DNA from: Bin87 sp965208015
Lineage (GTDB): Bacteria; Chloroflexota; Dehalococcoidia; Lucifugimonadales; UBA3495
Reading direction: 5' to 3'
Assembly: GCA_965208015.1 (NCBI GenBank)
Contig: OZ242308.1
Span: forward strand, 620,001 to 684,000
Length of the DNA stretch: 64,000 bases
Shown piece after piece: positions 17,628-26,450 of the stretch; the stretch's first letter is position 1, and each line of letters opens with the position of its first letter. The notes under the pieces were generated by a model. That model did no database searches. It had not been told where the DNA came from and saw only the letters and a program-made list of their open reading frames with translations. Made by a program: the position numbers and the translations under genes.

Positions 17628-20495
17628 CTAGCGCGGCGGACGCAGCGTGGGTGTCGTGAGGACGGAAAAGTTGCCGCTGTAGTCGTCCGGGTCATCGGGG
17701 CTGTTGGGGTGCAGGATGAATGTGGGAACGATTTCGTGCTCCCGGGGATTGGCGCATGGTGTCTGGTGCGGGTGGGTGGAACCCTGGTCCAGGCAGATGT
17801 ATTCCTCATGGCTGTCCGTTTGCTTGACCACCGTGGCCTCGTAGCAACTCCCCGGCTCCAGCGTGAGACGCGCTCCGGTGTTGGTGATGATCTTGACGAA
17901 CTTCAATTCATTGCCGTACCGGCTGGGATCCCACGTGTCCCACGAAGCCAGCCGGAACCTGCGGGCGGATGTCTGTGCGCCCAGGTAGCAGCCTTGCAGC
18001 AGCAGGTGGGTTCCCGGCGAAGCTCCCGTGATTTTAGGGTGTGCCGGGTGCTGGACGAGCCACTGCGTGGGCGTCCGTGTAGCAAGCGGCGCCGGTGTGG
18101 GAGTCGAGGGTGGAAGGGGCGTAGCCGTAGGCGATGGCGTATCGGTAGGGATTGGCGTGTCGGTGGGCGCGGGCGCAGGCTCGGGTGTGGGGGTAGGTGC
18201 CGGCGTATCGGTGGGAACAGCGGCGGCTACCGCGGCGGGATAGGTGAACAGAACGTGATCCGATGGCTCCGAGTACACCGAATCGCACAGCGCGTAGACC
18301 CGGTTCTGGAAGGTTCTCCCGTCGATGTCGCTCGAAAAGGGGCCGACAGCCTGATAGATTTCACCGGCGCTCAGCGCGTCCCGAGGGCGCCAATCCGTGT
18401 AGGTTCCGTCGGCGAGCGCTTCGCGTGATTCGGTCCGGTATCCGGTGACGGTCAAATCGCTGCTGGCCGGCGCGTCCCAGCTATAGATGAGGGACCGGTC
18501 ATTGGTATTGAGGGCGCCGGCGCGGAAGTTGGTGGGCTGGCCGCACACCGGCTCGGCAGCGGCTGCCGCCGGTTCCGCCGCGCCGGGAGAAACAACCGGG
18601 AAGACAAACTCCACGACGTCCGATGGCTCCGAGATCTCGTCATCGCACAGCGTATAGACCCGGAACTGTATGGTTTGTCCATCGTTGCCGGACGAGTATG
18701 AACTGGAACCGGCGTTTTCCGTTACGCCCAACTGCTGCTCGTCCCGCATCCAAGAGCCGAGGTTTCCGTCATACTCCTCCTTGCGGGCTTCCGTCACGTA
18801 TCCGGTCACGGTCAGGCCCCCGGCCGGCGCATCCCAGGAGTAATTGAACTCGCGCTCTCCGGGAGTTTCCCATACCGCAAAGTTGGTCGGCGAGCCGCAA
18901 GTTTCAGGAGCGACGACCGGAGCGGCAGCGCTGCTGTTCGCCTCCAGTGATCGCCGCCAGCGCCAATCCTCGAACTCCCGGAAGACCGCTGAACCCATGC
19001 CGGCCAGGATGAAGAGGGCCAGCAGAGACACCCCGCCAATGGCAACCCAGCGTTGCCTGGCGTTGGGGCTGCGCAGCGACCCAAGCAATCGCCCTCTGGC
19101 CGGAACCAGGAGGATAAACACCGTCCCCAGACCTAATCCCAGCCATAACCACCAGGGCCAGACTGACATGGCTGCTCCGATCAATGCCAGCAAGAACCAG
19201 ACGCTGACCAACGATGCGACACCAATCAAGACCCAGCGTGTCGGGGTGATGGGAGGTTGGAGCAGCCTCCGAACCGGAAGATAGAAGAAGGCCCCCGCTA
19301 CCAGGATCAGCGCCAGCCACCACCAGGGCCGGAACTGGCTGAAGATGGTGAGGGGCAACAATGCCCCGTAGCCGGCCACTGCCAGCGCCCACAAGGGCCA
19401 GTCTGCGGTCGTGATGGAAAGACCGGAGGCTGGTTGAGGTTGTGGCTGCGGCCGAGGCTGGGGTTGCGGTTGGGGCCGAGGTTGCGGTCGAGGTTGTGGC
19501 TGTGGTCGAGGTTGCGGCTGAGGTTGGGGCTGTTGCTGCGGCTGGACGGGCGGCGCGTCGGGCAACTCCATCAGCGCCTCCACCCACTCCTCCGGCGTGG
19601 GCCGGGGCCGCCCTTTATGCTGCTCGTCGAAACAGCGCAGGAACATCTCCTTCTGCTTGTCGGTCAGCGTTTCCCACGCTTCGTTGTAGGGGTCGGGGGC
19701 GATGACGCCCCGGCCGGCCGGCGGAAACAGCCACGCGCTGATCCGCTCGCCGGGCAGAGGGTAATCCTGAGCATGTTGGCCGGTGATGGTGTAGGGATGG
19801 TAGCCGGTGAGCAGCTGGAAGATGAGGACGGCCAAGGCGAAGCGGTCCTGCTCCTGGGTGCGGTTAGCGTAGTTGTTCTGCGCCTCCGGGGCCTGGAACT
19901 CGGGACGGCCCATGTTATTGGAGAAGCTGCGTCCGGTGGCGACGTCGGTGAACCCGTAGGAGTCGCAGTCCATCAGGGCCACGTCGTTCTGCCGGTTCGC
20001 CTCGGCGTTCTTTTCGTTGATGTCCCCGATGACGTAGCCAGCCTCGTGAACCGCCCGGTAGCCCAGGGCCAGGTTACTCGCGATGCGCACCCGGTCGTCA
20101 ATCTGGATCGCCCGGGACTGGTCGGCCCCGGTGCCCCGGGCCGCGCTCCGGTTGTAGTACTCAACGATGGGAATCCAGGGCAGCGTGTAGTCCAGCTTGG
20201 GCATGACGTAGCCGGCGATGGCCCCGTTCTCCAGGATTATGTGCTGCGGCCAGGTGATGCGCCAGTTGGCCCCCAGTTCGGGCGTAACCGGGTTTGCTAC
20301 CAGATACCGCAGTTTGGCGTCGGCGTCATCCGGCGTCCGGCCCGGCTTCCAGACTTTCACCACCGCGTCCGGGTCGTCGTCCACCGTGTAAATCCAGCCC
20401 TCGCCGCCCTCGTTGATATATTCGCCCGGGATGACGGAGCTGCCGCCTTCGTCCACGAAGCGGCGTCCAGCCAGGGGATTGGATCCGGTAGTCAT
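17628..20495 (-). CDS. transmembrane protein kinase of a TerY-P-type triad, with Fn3-like ectodomain
   Basis: A 955-residue protein. Residues about 20-300 are a Ser/Thr-kinase-like domain of the type found beside TerY-like VWA and PP2C genes: glycine loop INEGGEGWIY, lysine AVVKVWK, catalytic loop GDINEKN (HRD replaced), and metal motif MDCDSYGF in place of DFG. A Pro/Gln-rich linker of about 40 residues (PQPQPRPQ repeats) follows. Then come several hydrophobic helices, two Fn3-like domains (each with YSWDAPA and TVTGY), a Pro/Thr stalk and a last domain of about 120 residues with several cysteines. The ATG overlaps the stop of the small membrane ORF (TGATG) and has GGAGG 11 bases upstream. 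It probably senses outside signals and phosphorylates the VWA partners. Confidence 0.85.
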   Translation of the reverse strand: MTTGSNPLAGRRFVDEGGSSVIPGEYINEGGEGWIYTVDDDPDAVVKVWKPGRTPDDADAKLRYLVANPVTPELGANWRITWPQHIILENGAIAGYVMPKLDYTLPWIPIVEYYNRSAARGTGADQSRAIQIDDRVRIASNLALGYRAVHEAGYVIGDINEKNAEANRQNDVALMDCDSYGFTDVATGRSFSNNMGRPEFQAPEAQNNYANRTQEQDRFALAVLIFQLLTGYHPYTITGQHAQDYPLPGERISAWLFPPAGRGVIAPDPYNEAWETLTDKQKEMFLRCFDEQHKGRPRPTPEEWVEALMELPDAPPVQPQQQPQPQPQPRPQPQPRPQPRPQPQPQPRPQPQPQPASGLSITTADWPLWALAVAGYGALLPLTIFSQFRPWWWLALILVAGAFFYLPVRRLLQPPITPTRWVLIGVASLVSVWFLLALIGAAMSVWPWWLWLGLGLGTVFILLVPARGRLLGSLRSPNARQRWVAIGGVSLLALFILAGMGSAVFREFEDWRWRRSLEANSSAAAPVVAPETCGSPTNFAVWETPGEREFNYSWDAPAGGLTVTGYVTEARKEEYDGNLGSWMRDEQQLGVTENAGSSSYSSGNDGQTIQFRVYTLCDDEISEPSDVVEFVFPVVSPGAAEPAAAAAEPVCGQPTNFRAGALNTNDRSLIYSWDAPASSDLTVTGYRTESREALADGTYTDWRPRDALSAGEIYQAVGPFSSDIDGRTFQNRVYALCDSVYSEPSDHVLFTYPAAVAAAVPTDTPAPTPTPEPAPAPTDTPIPTDTPSPTATPLPPSTPTPAPLATRTPTQWLVQHPAHPKITGASPGTHLLLQGCYLGAQTSARRFRLASWDTWDPSRYGNELKFVKIITNTGARLTLEPGSCYEATVVKQTDSHEEYICLDQGSTHPHQTPCANPREHEIVPTFILHPNSPDDPDDYSGNFSVLTTPTLRPPR

Positions 20496-20632
20496 CAGAA
20501 CCACAGCCTCCGGCTGGCCACGTATTCGTTCTGAAACGCGCTGTCGGGATTTCTGAAGTAGATGGCGCCTTCAGCCACGCCAATCGCGGTGGAGGCGATG
20601 ATGGCAATGGTACCGACGAGGGTGAAAACCAC
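20495..20632 (-). CDS. small membrane ORF upstream of the kinase, probably 5'-truncated
   Basis: A minus-strand frame codes FTLVGTIAIIASTAIGVAEG (one transmembrane helix) and ends ASRRLWF with a TGA overlapping the kinase ATG. From the GTG at 20632 it would be 45 residues. The open frame continues upstream through GLIIFLYYV into the dispersed palindrome at 20690-20776 without an ATG, so the true N-terminus may have been replaced by that repeat. TGATG overlap and codon usage support a real gene. Confidence 0.5.
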   Translation of the reverse strand: MVFTLVGTIAIIASTAIGVAEGAIYFRNPDSAFQNEYVASRRLWF

Positions 20633-20689
20633 GTAATACAGGAAGATGATCAGCCCCTTTATTGGGATCTTTCGGCTCTTTACGCAATT

Positions 20690-20776
20690 ATCGGAATCAG
20701 GATTTGCCGGATTTGGGGATTTTCAGGATTTGTCCAATCCTGTGAATCTAATAATCTTGAAAATCCTGATTCTGAC
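20690..20776. repeat. dispersed imperfect palindrome, copy 3
   Basis: The ends are ATCGGAATCAGGATTTGCC and AAATCCTGATTCTGAC, with the same internal GGATT/AATCC rhythm as the other copies. It sits inside the PP2C-VWA-VWA-kinase operon and separates the second VWA gene from the small membrane ORF. Confidence 0.8.
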
Positions 20777-20783
20777 AAACAAC

Positions 20784-21479
20784 CTAGAAATCCAGGTAAT
20801 CCGGCTCCGGCAGGCGGATGGCCTCCCCGGGCTGGGACTGGGAGACGGCGGCCACGGAGCGGGAAAGCCACTGGATGGAGCCGTCCAGCTGTTCCATGTT
20901 GGTCAGCTCAATGGCCGCTCTGGGGGCCAGCTCGTTGAGCGCCGACATATTGACCGGCAGGTCCGGCGATCCGACACCGAAGCAGAAGAAGGCGATGCTG
21001 CGGTTGTCTTCCATCTCCTTCAGGCGGGCCGCGGCCTGGGCTCGAGCGCCGTCGTCATCGTGCTCCGGATACCCGTCGCTGAGGAAGTAGGCCAGGCTGC
21101 GGTAGTAGGCGATGCCGCCGTCCCGGTAACTCTGCTTGCGGGCTTCGCTGATGTCCAGGGCCAGGTTGACGGCCTTGGAATAATTGGTGCCGCCCTTGAC
21201 CTCGAGAACCGGCGGCTCGAAATCCGTGCCGTTGGTGAAATCCTGCACCACCCGGGCCTCGTGGTCGAACTCGACGACGGCCACGTCGGCCCGCAGGGCG
21301 GTTACGGAGTCCTCCTTGATGATCTCGCTGAACTTGACCAGGGCCTGGTTCACCGTCTGGATTTTTTGGCCGCCCATGGAGCCGGACACGTCCAGAATCA
21401 GAATGATGGGGCAGCGCTGCTCCGGGTTCTCGGCGAATTCCGCCTGGTCGTACACGCCTACCGTGTCTTGAATGCTCAT
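20784..21479 (-). CDS. TerY-like von Willebrand factor A protein
   Basis: A 231-residue cytosolic VWA protein. The MIDAS metal site is complete: DVSGSMGG near residue 32 (DxSxS), a threonine in KGGTNYSKAV and an aspartate in SDGYPEHDD. The C-terminal tail LTNMEQLDGSIQWLSRSVAA is shared with its neighbour. The ATG at 21479 has AAGGAGG nine bases upstream, eleven bases after the previous stop; the long upstream extension in this frame overlaps the neighbouring gene and is rejected. As in TerY-P triads it is likely the substrate or scaffold acted on by the kinase and the PP2C phosphatase. Confidence 0.88.
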   Translation of the reverse strand: MSIQDTVGVYDQAEFAENPEQRCPIILILDVSGSMGGQKIQTVNQALVKFSEIIKEDSVTALRADVAVVEFDHEARVVQDFTNGTDFEPPVLEVKGGTNYSKAVNLALDISEARKQSYRDGGIAYYRSLAYFLSDGYPEHDDDGARAQAAARLKEMEDNRSIAFFCFGVGSPDLPVNMSALNELAPRAAIELTNMEQLDGSIQWLSRSVAAVSQSQPGEAIRLPEPDYLDF

Positions 21480-21490
21480 CGCGATCCTCC

Positions 21491-22381
21491 TTAGAAATTC
21501 AGGTAGTCTTGCTCCGGCAGGCGGATATTCTCGCCAGGCTGGGACTGGGACACGGCGGCCACGGAGCGGGAAAGCCACTGAATGGAGCCATCCAGCTGTT
21601 CCATGTTGGTCAGTTCCACCGGCGTGCGGGGGGACAGTTTGGTGAGCTCTCCCAATGGGGTTCGGACGATTTCTTGGTTGACCCGCTCTACAAGATCTGC
21701 ATAGCTCATTCCGGCTAGCGCGGCGACCTTCTCCCAATCGAGATGCGTCATGCTGTCCGCGCCGCTGCCCGTCGCGCCGACGGCGGCGACTCGGTAGATA
21801 TCTTCTATGCTGACGCCGATCAGTGTGGCGAGCCTTCCCAGATCAACAAACCCCTCATCAATGTCGCCGTGACTGACCAGAAAAGAGAAGAAGGCTACGC
21901 TGCGATTTTCCTCCGCGGCGACCAGACGAGTGGCGGCTTGGGCCAAATCGTCGAGATCATCGTGTATCGGGATGCCGTCAGTGAGGAAATAGGCCAGACT
22001 GCGGTAGTACGCGATGCCGCTCTCCCGGTAGCTCTGCTTGCGGGCCTCGATGAGGTCCAGCGCCATGTTGACCGCATTGGAGTAGTTCGTGCCGCCCGAA
22101 ACCTCGAGCATCGGAGCCTCAAAGTCCGTGCCGTTGGTGAAATCCCGAACCACCCGGGCTTCGTGGTCGAAGGCGATGACAGCCACGTCGGCCCGCAGGG
22201 CGGTAACGGAGTCTTCTCGGATGATGTCACGGAACTTGACCAGGGCACGGTTCACGGTGTCAATCTTGGCCCCGGCCATGGAGCCGGAGACGTCCAGTAT
22301 CAGCACGATGGAACATCGCGCCTCCGGGTTGTCGGCAAACTCCATCTCGTCGTACACGCCTATGGTGTCCCGGATTCTCAC
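21491..22381 (-). CDS. TerY-like VWA protein with an internal insertion
   Basis: A 296-residue paralogue of the next gene. The MIDAS motif DVSGSMAG is intact, and identity is high at both ends (EDSVTALRADVAV; LTNMEQLDGSIQWLSRSVAA). Between SFLVSHGDID and ELTKLSPRTP it has an extra helical segment of about 65 residues absent from the partner, containing LATLIGVSIEDIYRVAA and VAALAGMSYADLVERV, two similar helix-turn units. It overlaps the PP2C gene by ATGA. The tandem pair suggests duplication followed by specialisation within one signalling complex. Confidence 0.87.
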   Translation of the reverse strand: MRIRDTIGVYDEMEFADNPEARCSIVLILDVSGSMAGAKIDTVNRALVKFRDIIREDSVTALRADVAVIAFDHEARVVRDFTNGTDFEAPMLEVSGGTNYSNAVNMALDLIEARKQSYRESGIAYYRSLAYFLTDGIPIHDDLDDLAQAATRLVAAEENRSVAFFSFLVSHGDIDEGFVDLGRLATLIGVSIEDIYRVAAVGATGSGADSMTHLDWEKVAALAGMSYADLVERVNQEIVRTPLGELTKLSPRTPVELTNMEQLDGSIQWLSRSVAAVSQSQPGENIRLPEQDYLNF

Positions 22382-23193
22382 TGCGAGACCTCCTCTGCGC
22401 TTCCGCGGTTGCGGACGGCGATGGCGATGGTCACGTCGTCGGTGGTGCGGGACTGTACGCGCTCGCCGCTGATGAAGGCATGGAGCCTTCCGGGGACGGC
22501 TTCCGGTTCGTCGGTCTGGGCCAGGTCATTCAGGATCGGATTCCAAAACCCCAGGAACGCCTCCCGCTCCGGCATCTTCAGGGCGAGGTTTTGCAACCCA
22601 TCGGTAATCAACGCCAGGCTGTCATAATCGTGGCCGGAAGCATGGCCCACGGAGGCGATCTCGTGGGGTTTGGAGCGAGACGTGATGAAGGTCGTCTCGT
22701 TGGCGTACTCTCCGGTGTGAGCCGCGCATAAAGTAATTGCGTCGCCGCCACCGATGTTGAAGGCGATCACCGCTCCGTCGCCCACCTGCGCCGCTGTCAT
22801 CAGCGAATCGCTGGCGAAGGCGACGATGAGGGTGGACGCAAGCTCCCGGGCCGGAACGTTGTGCCGCCGGCCGTAGCGCTCCACCTCGATTTTGGCTCGC
22901 TTGATAGCCTCGCGAACCGTTGACGCCGCCATGCTCTCGGCGAAAGCCGCCGCCGGCCGCCGGTTGATCTCTTCCACGACCGATGCAACCGCGGTATTGG
23001 CTGCGACCCTGGAGCCCTCGTCGGAGCGCGTGGCCGATCCGGCCCCGTCGGCGACGGCAATCACCGCTACTGCCCCGAGGCCGATATCGATCACCCGGTG
23101 GGCCACCGCGTCCTGGTTGGGGATATTGTCTCTGAGGTGGGAGGCTCCTGCGGCGGTGGCCGTTGCGACGCGCCAGTGTAGTTTGCCGGACAT
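22378..23193 (-). CDS. PP2C-family protein phosphatase
   Basis: A 271-residue phosphatase, first gene of the operon. Metal-binding motifs are visible: DAVAHRVI after the start of the domain, VADGAGSATRSDEGS near residue 60 (DGxG) and ALITDGLQNLAL near residue 190 (the DG pair). It lacks membrane segments. In TerY-P-type systems such a phosphatase opposes the kinase. The reading frame begins MSGKLHWRVATATAAGASHL and ends inside the start of the first VWA gene. Confidence 0.88.
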   Translation of the reverse strand: MSGKLHWRVATATAAGASHLRDNIPNQDAVAHRVIDIGLGAVAVIAVADGAGSATRSDEGSRVAANTAVASVVEEINRRPAAAFAESMAASTVREAIKRAKIEVERYGRRHNVPARELASTLIVAFASDSLMTAAQVGDGAVIAFNIGGGDAITLCAAHTGEYANETTFITSRSKPHEIASVGHASGHDYDSLALITDGLQNLALKMPEREAFLGFWNPILNDLAQTDEPEAVPGRLHAFISGERVQSRTTDDVTIAIAVRNRGSAEEVSQ

Positions 23194-23335
23194 GTCACCT
23201 CCCGGCTGGGGATAGTTTCGCGCGTTTACGTGCTCCCGCTCACAGTATATGCCCGGTGTCCATAGACTATAGGATGTGTCATGCCGGCGCGCCGAGTTGC
23301 GCGCTTTTCAAAGTCCTTGCGGACGGCAATCAATC

Positions 23336-23443
23336 GTCAGAATCAGGATTTGCCGGATTCAGGGATTATCAAGATTGAGTAGGAGGCACTGAGTACGACC
23401 GCAATCCTGAAAGTCCAATAATCCGGTGAATCCTGATTCTGAC
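23336..23443. repeat. dispersed imperfect palindrome, copy 4
   Basis: The ends GTCAGAATCAGGATTTGCCGG and AATCCTGATTCTGAC are exact complements over 14 bases. It lies in the 345-bp gap between the PP2C and DUF3500 genes, where no other feature is seen. With copy 3 it brackets the PP2C-VWA-VWA genes. Confidence 0.82.
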
Positions 23444-23538
23444 GATGACTTTGAAAAGGCCCTGTCGCGCAATATCCTGCTCTCGACAGTTCTTGTCGCT
23501 ACCGGGCATTCGTGTCGGTGGCTGGGATTTCCACCGGC

Positions 23539-24552
23539 TTACAGCACGTGGTACAGCAGCAGGTGGTCTCGCAACACGTCGGCGGCGAAGTCGTTGTTCA
23601 CGTCCCGCAGCACCGAGTGGATATGGTTGGCGCCGTCCTGCCGGTTGTCATACTCCACCACGAAATCGCCGCCGTGCAGCCGGTAGTAGTGCGGCTGCCC
23701 GCGGTCGATGGGGCCGCCCCAGGCCAGGTGGATTTTCTCCAGCCCGCCTTCGCGCAGTGCGTTCAGTTTCTCCTCGGCCAGGTCAGCGCGGACCCGGCTC
23801 ACGTACTCGCTGGCCAGGGCCATCAGCATCTCCCGCTGCGTGCCCGACATGGCGGTGGCCGGCAGGCCCTCTTCCTTGGGCAGCGATGCCTTGGAGGAGT
23901 TGAAGGTGATGATGTCCGCCGGAGCCTCGTCGTAGATTATGGCCCGGCCCTTCTGTCCGGCGTTCAGGCTCTCCATCAGTTCCAGGGCGATGTCCTGGCT
24001 GGCGCCCAGGATGCGCAGGCCCTCCTTGGGTCCCTTGCGCACCTCGGCCGGATTGGCGCCGAAGAAGAACGGCGTGACGGACAGAACACGATCTCCCCAG
24101 ATGCTGTAGTGCAGCGACACGTGGTGTCCCTCTACCCGCCAGCCCCACGGCTCGGCGTCGCTGGCGGGGTCCCCGAAGATGGTCCACGCATACCACAGGG
24201 TGTCCCGGAGGAACGTCACGCGGCCCGCTTCTTGCTCCAGCGGACCCAGCACGTCCTCGTGCTCGATGATCAGCTGGGCTTGACGGTTGGAGTCCTCGGT
24301 GAGGCCGGTAGCCATCAGCGCGTAGGCCAGTCCCCGCTGCTCCTCGGTCATGTCACGCAGCATCAGGCCGTGCCGGTTCAGCGGCGGGTAGTACCAGAAG
24401 ATCCGCTCGCCGTCGTGGTAGCTATAGCTGATCGCGGCCTTCTGCGCGGCGTCCAGGCTGTTCAGCAGGGCCAACGCGGCCCCGCGCATCTCTGAGGCTG
24501 CGTGGGGGTGCGTGTGGGGATGGTCATGGTCATGGGTGTGGGCGGTGGTCAT
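23539..24552 (-). CDS. DUF3500 family protein
   Basis: A 337-residue protein of normal family length. After a His-rich start (MTTAHTHDHDHPHTHPH, a plausible metal-binding tail) it has the DUF3500 landmarks: SYHDGERIFWYYPPLNRHGL, WGWRVEGHHVSLHYSI and a C-terminal HYYRLHGGDFVVEYDNRQDG with HIHSVLRD. The family is uncharacterised; conserved His, Asp and Trp clusters hint at a metal-dependent enzyme. The ATG at 24552 is preferred over one 40 codons upstream because family similarity starts after it. Confidence 0.88.
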   Translation of the reverse strand: MTTAHTHDHDHPHTHPHAASEMRGAALALLNSLDAAQKAAISYSYHDGERIFWYYPPLNRHGLMLRDMTEEQRGLAYALMATGLTEDSNRQAQLIIEHEDVLGPLEQEAGRVTFLRDTLWYAWTIFGDPASDAEPWGWRVEGHHVSLHYSIWGDRVLSVTPFFFGANPAEVRKGPKEGLRILGASQDIALELMESLNAGQKGRAIIYDEAPADIITFNSSKASLPKEEGLPATAMSGTQREMLMALASEYVSRVRADLAEEKLNALREGGLEKIHLAWGGPIDRGQPHYYRLHGGDFVVEYDNRQDGANHIHSVLRDVNNDFAADVLRDHLLLYHVL

Positions 24553-24720
24553 ACGGCTGTGTCCTCCGTGCAGCGTCGCGGCCGGATATGCCCCGGCCGA
24601 ATGGCCGGAGTGTATGCGCCCCCGTTTTAGGGAGTCAAACCAGGCGGCACGCTCACGCGCGCCCGGTTGCACCCGTAGGTCATGGCAACCGATGTGGCCT
24701 GCGGTGGGGTTCCCTTTCCG

Positions 24721-25320
24721 TCAAAGTGCCCGCAGGCAATCGAACAGCGCCTTGGCACGAGGGCATCTCTCCGAGACGGCATCGGGATTGATCTGCCCCA
24801 AAATCTCAAACGAGACTGCACCTTTGGCATACTGTTTGTTGCAGTCGACAGTAGCGCGTTCCAGTGATTGCATAACCGTTTCTTTGGCAATGTCTTCAAG
24901 ATTGTATTGTGACGGCAGCCTGTTTTCGCGGAACGATGGGCCAAAGTAATCTCGCAGCGCGGCGCGGTCGGCCAGCAGCCAGGTTTCCATGGTCTGCACC
25001 ATCAGAAAAGCTTGTTCGTCTCTGACTCCCGGCGGACGCACCCACCTGTCGTTGGCTAGCAGGTGCTCCCAAGCCGAGCGCCCGGATGCAACCGGACCCT
25101 CACTGTCCACCAGCAAAATGGGCAGTTCGTCCGCTTCCGCGTTTCTCAACGCCGACAGAAATCGGTCAAAGGTTTGATTGCGACTGCCTCCTCTCACGAC
25201 GATGAGTCGGTTGATGTTCAGGCCCGCCGACTGGAAGAAATTCCTCCAAGCGGCGCGAAAAGTACCGGATTGCCGTCTGCCTTCACTGCCACCTTCGATA
25301 ACCAGCCTGACCCTTACCAC
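24721..25320 (-). CDS. DUF4276-like protein, partner of an AAA ATPase
   Basis: A 199-residue protein starting with GTG at 25320 inside the last codons of the upstream ATPase gene. It opens VVRVRLVIEGGSEG, a strand-Glu-Gly turn like the TOPRIM start. ILLVDSEGPV near residue 79 would be the acidic DxE-type motif, and LMVQTMETWLLAD near 120 matches DUF4276/RloB-like proteins. Overlapping ATPase and TOPRIM-like genes are a recurring defence pair (OLD-, PARIS- and Rlo-type systems). The exact family assignment is from memory of motifs and should be tested by profile search. Confidence 0.7.
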   Translation of the reverse strand: MVRVRLVIEGGSEGRRQSGTFRAAWRNFFQSAGLNINRLIVVRGGSRNQTFDRFLSALRNAEADELPILLVDSEGPVASGRSAWEHLLANDRWVRPPGVRDEQAFLMVQTMETWLLADRAALRDYFGPSFRENRLPSQYNLEDIAKETVMQSLERATVDCNKQYAKGAVSFEILGQINPDAVSERCPRAKALFDCLRAL

Positions 25321-26420
25321 GGGTTGCCTCCGATACCACCCGCACACCACACGTCCCCCAAACCCGGTTCATCTTTCCACGCCTCCAACGCTTCAGGATC
25401 GAGCCTCTTGAACCGAGTTTGTCCGTTGTACTTGTCGCAGACCACCACGCTGGAAGGATAATCGGTAAGCGCGTCAATCAACGTCGGCGAGTGAGTGGTC
25501 ACTATCAACTGGGTGTGCTCCGAGGCTTCCACCAGCAGCGGCGCCAGATCAAAGACGATGTCGGGATGCAGCCCCAGCTCCGGCTCCTCAATGCCAATCA
25601 GCGGCGGCGGTTGCGGGTCCAGCAAAATGGTGAGCAGGCACAAATAACGCAACGTTCCGTCGGACAACCTCGCCGCAGAAACCTGTCGCCCGCCACGTTC
25701 CTCAATAGATACCCACAGCTTGCCATCGTAAAACGGCGTGTGGATACCTTCCACCCCCTCGTAAAACCTGCTCAAGCATTTAGCCAATCGGTCCCGCCGA
25801 CTGATTGAAAATTGCGAAATCACGCTGGCCAGATTATCGGCATTCTCGGTAAGTCCAGCTCCTTGTCTATCGCGCGTGGAAAAAAGTATTTCTTCGCCAT
25901 CCAGCGGGAGCGGTTGGGCCGGGCCCTGTCCGTCGCGCATGGGCGCAAGCGCGCCAAACGTCCAATCTCGGTACAGACGCATACGTCCAAATTGCCGATG
26001 AAAGTAGCTTAATTGGATACCGTCATACGGCAAGATGCCAATCTCTCCGGATTTGAAAACCCGTTTGACTGTCTCTCTTGGTGTCTTGCTATCTGCTCCA
26101 GGTGGCCCAATTTCTAGCGAATATGCCACGGGCTCCTCTAATTGTCTTGGTGTGGCAACGGCGACGACAGTTGCTGCGGCTTGTGCATTGCGATCTACGT
26201 CTGGTGGCCCTTCCCAGAACAAGTCTTTCCACTCCCCGGAGCCGGAAAGGAAATTGTAATGGCGGCTGCCCGTTCCCCTCAACAGCGCCAAAACTTGCAG
26301 CAAGTTCGACTTGCCGCTGCCGTTCGGCCCGATGATGACGTTCAGCGGTTCTAGTGGAAGGTCGATTCCCTCGGGGCCAAATGAGAGCAGCCCTTTGACC
26401 TGCAATCTTTCAATCAGCAT
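25314..26420 (-). CDS. AAA ATPase of the OLD/SMC-like (AAA_21) type
   Basis: A 368-residue ATPase. It begins LIERLQVKGLLSFGPEGIDL and has Walker A VIIGPNGSGKSNLLQ (near residue 33), an ABC-like signature in SDGTLRYLCLL, Walker B PLIGIEEPELGLHPD (near 275) and the switch LIVTTHSPTLIDAL (near 308). The middle contains variable helices with no coiled-coil arm, so it is a compact ABC-type defence ATPase rather than SMC. It follows the interrupted methylase by 30 bases and overlaps the DUF4276-like gene by 7, so the three probably formed one operon. Confidence 0.88.
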   Translation of the reverse strand: MLIERLQVKGLLSFGPEGIDLPLEPLNVIIGPNGSGKSNLLQVLALLRGTGSRHYNFLSGSGEWKDLFWEGPPDVDRNAQAAATVVAVATPRQLEEPVAYSLEIGPPGADSKTPRETVKRVFKSGEIGILPYDGIQLSYFHRQFGRMRLYRDWTFGALAPMRDGQGPAQPLPLDGEEILFSTRDRQGAGLTENADNLASVISQFSISRRDRLAKCLSRFYEGVEGIHTPFYDGKLWVSIEERGGRQVSAARLSDGTLRYLCLLTILLDPQPPPLIGIEEPELGLHPDIVFDLAPLLVEASEHTQLIVTTHSPTLIDALTDYPSSVVVCDKYNGQTRFKRLDPEALEAWKDEPGLGDVWCAGGIGGNPW

Positions 26421-26450
26421 AGTTAGCCCCGGTTACGGACGGTACAGCAA

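Noticed and set aside
19430..19550. Regular short repeats in the kinase gene that could suggest a tandem array or CRISPR
   Set aside because: They are degenerate codon repeats of a Pro/Gln/Arg linker within an open frame, with no unique spacers. No CRISPR array or cas gene was seen anywhere in the window.
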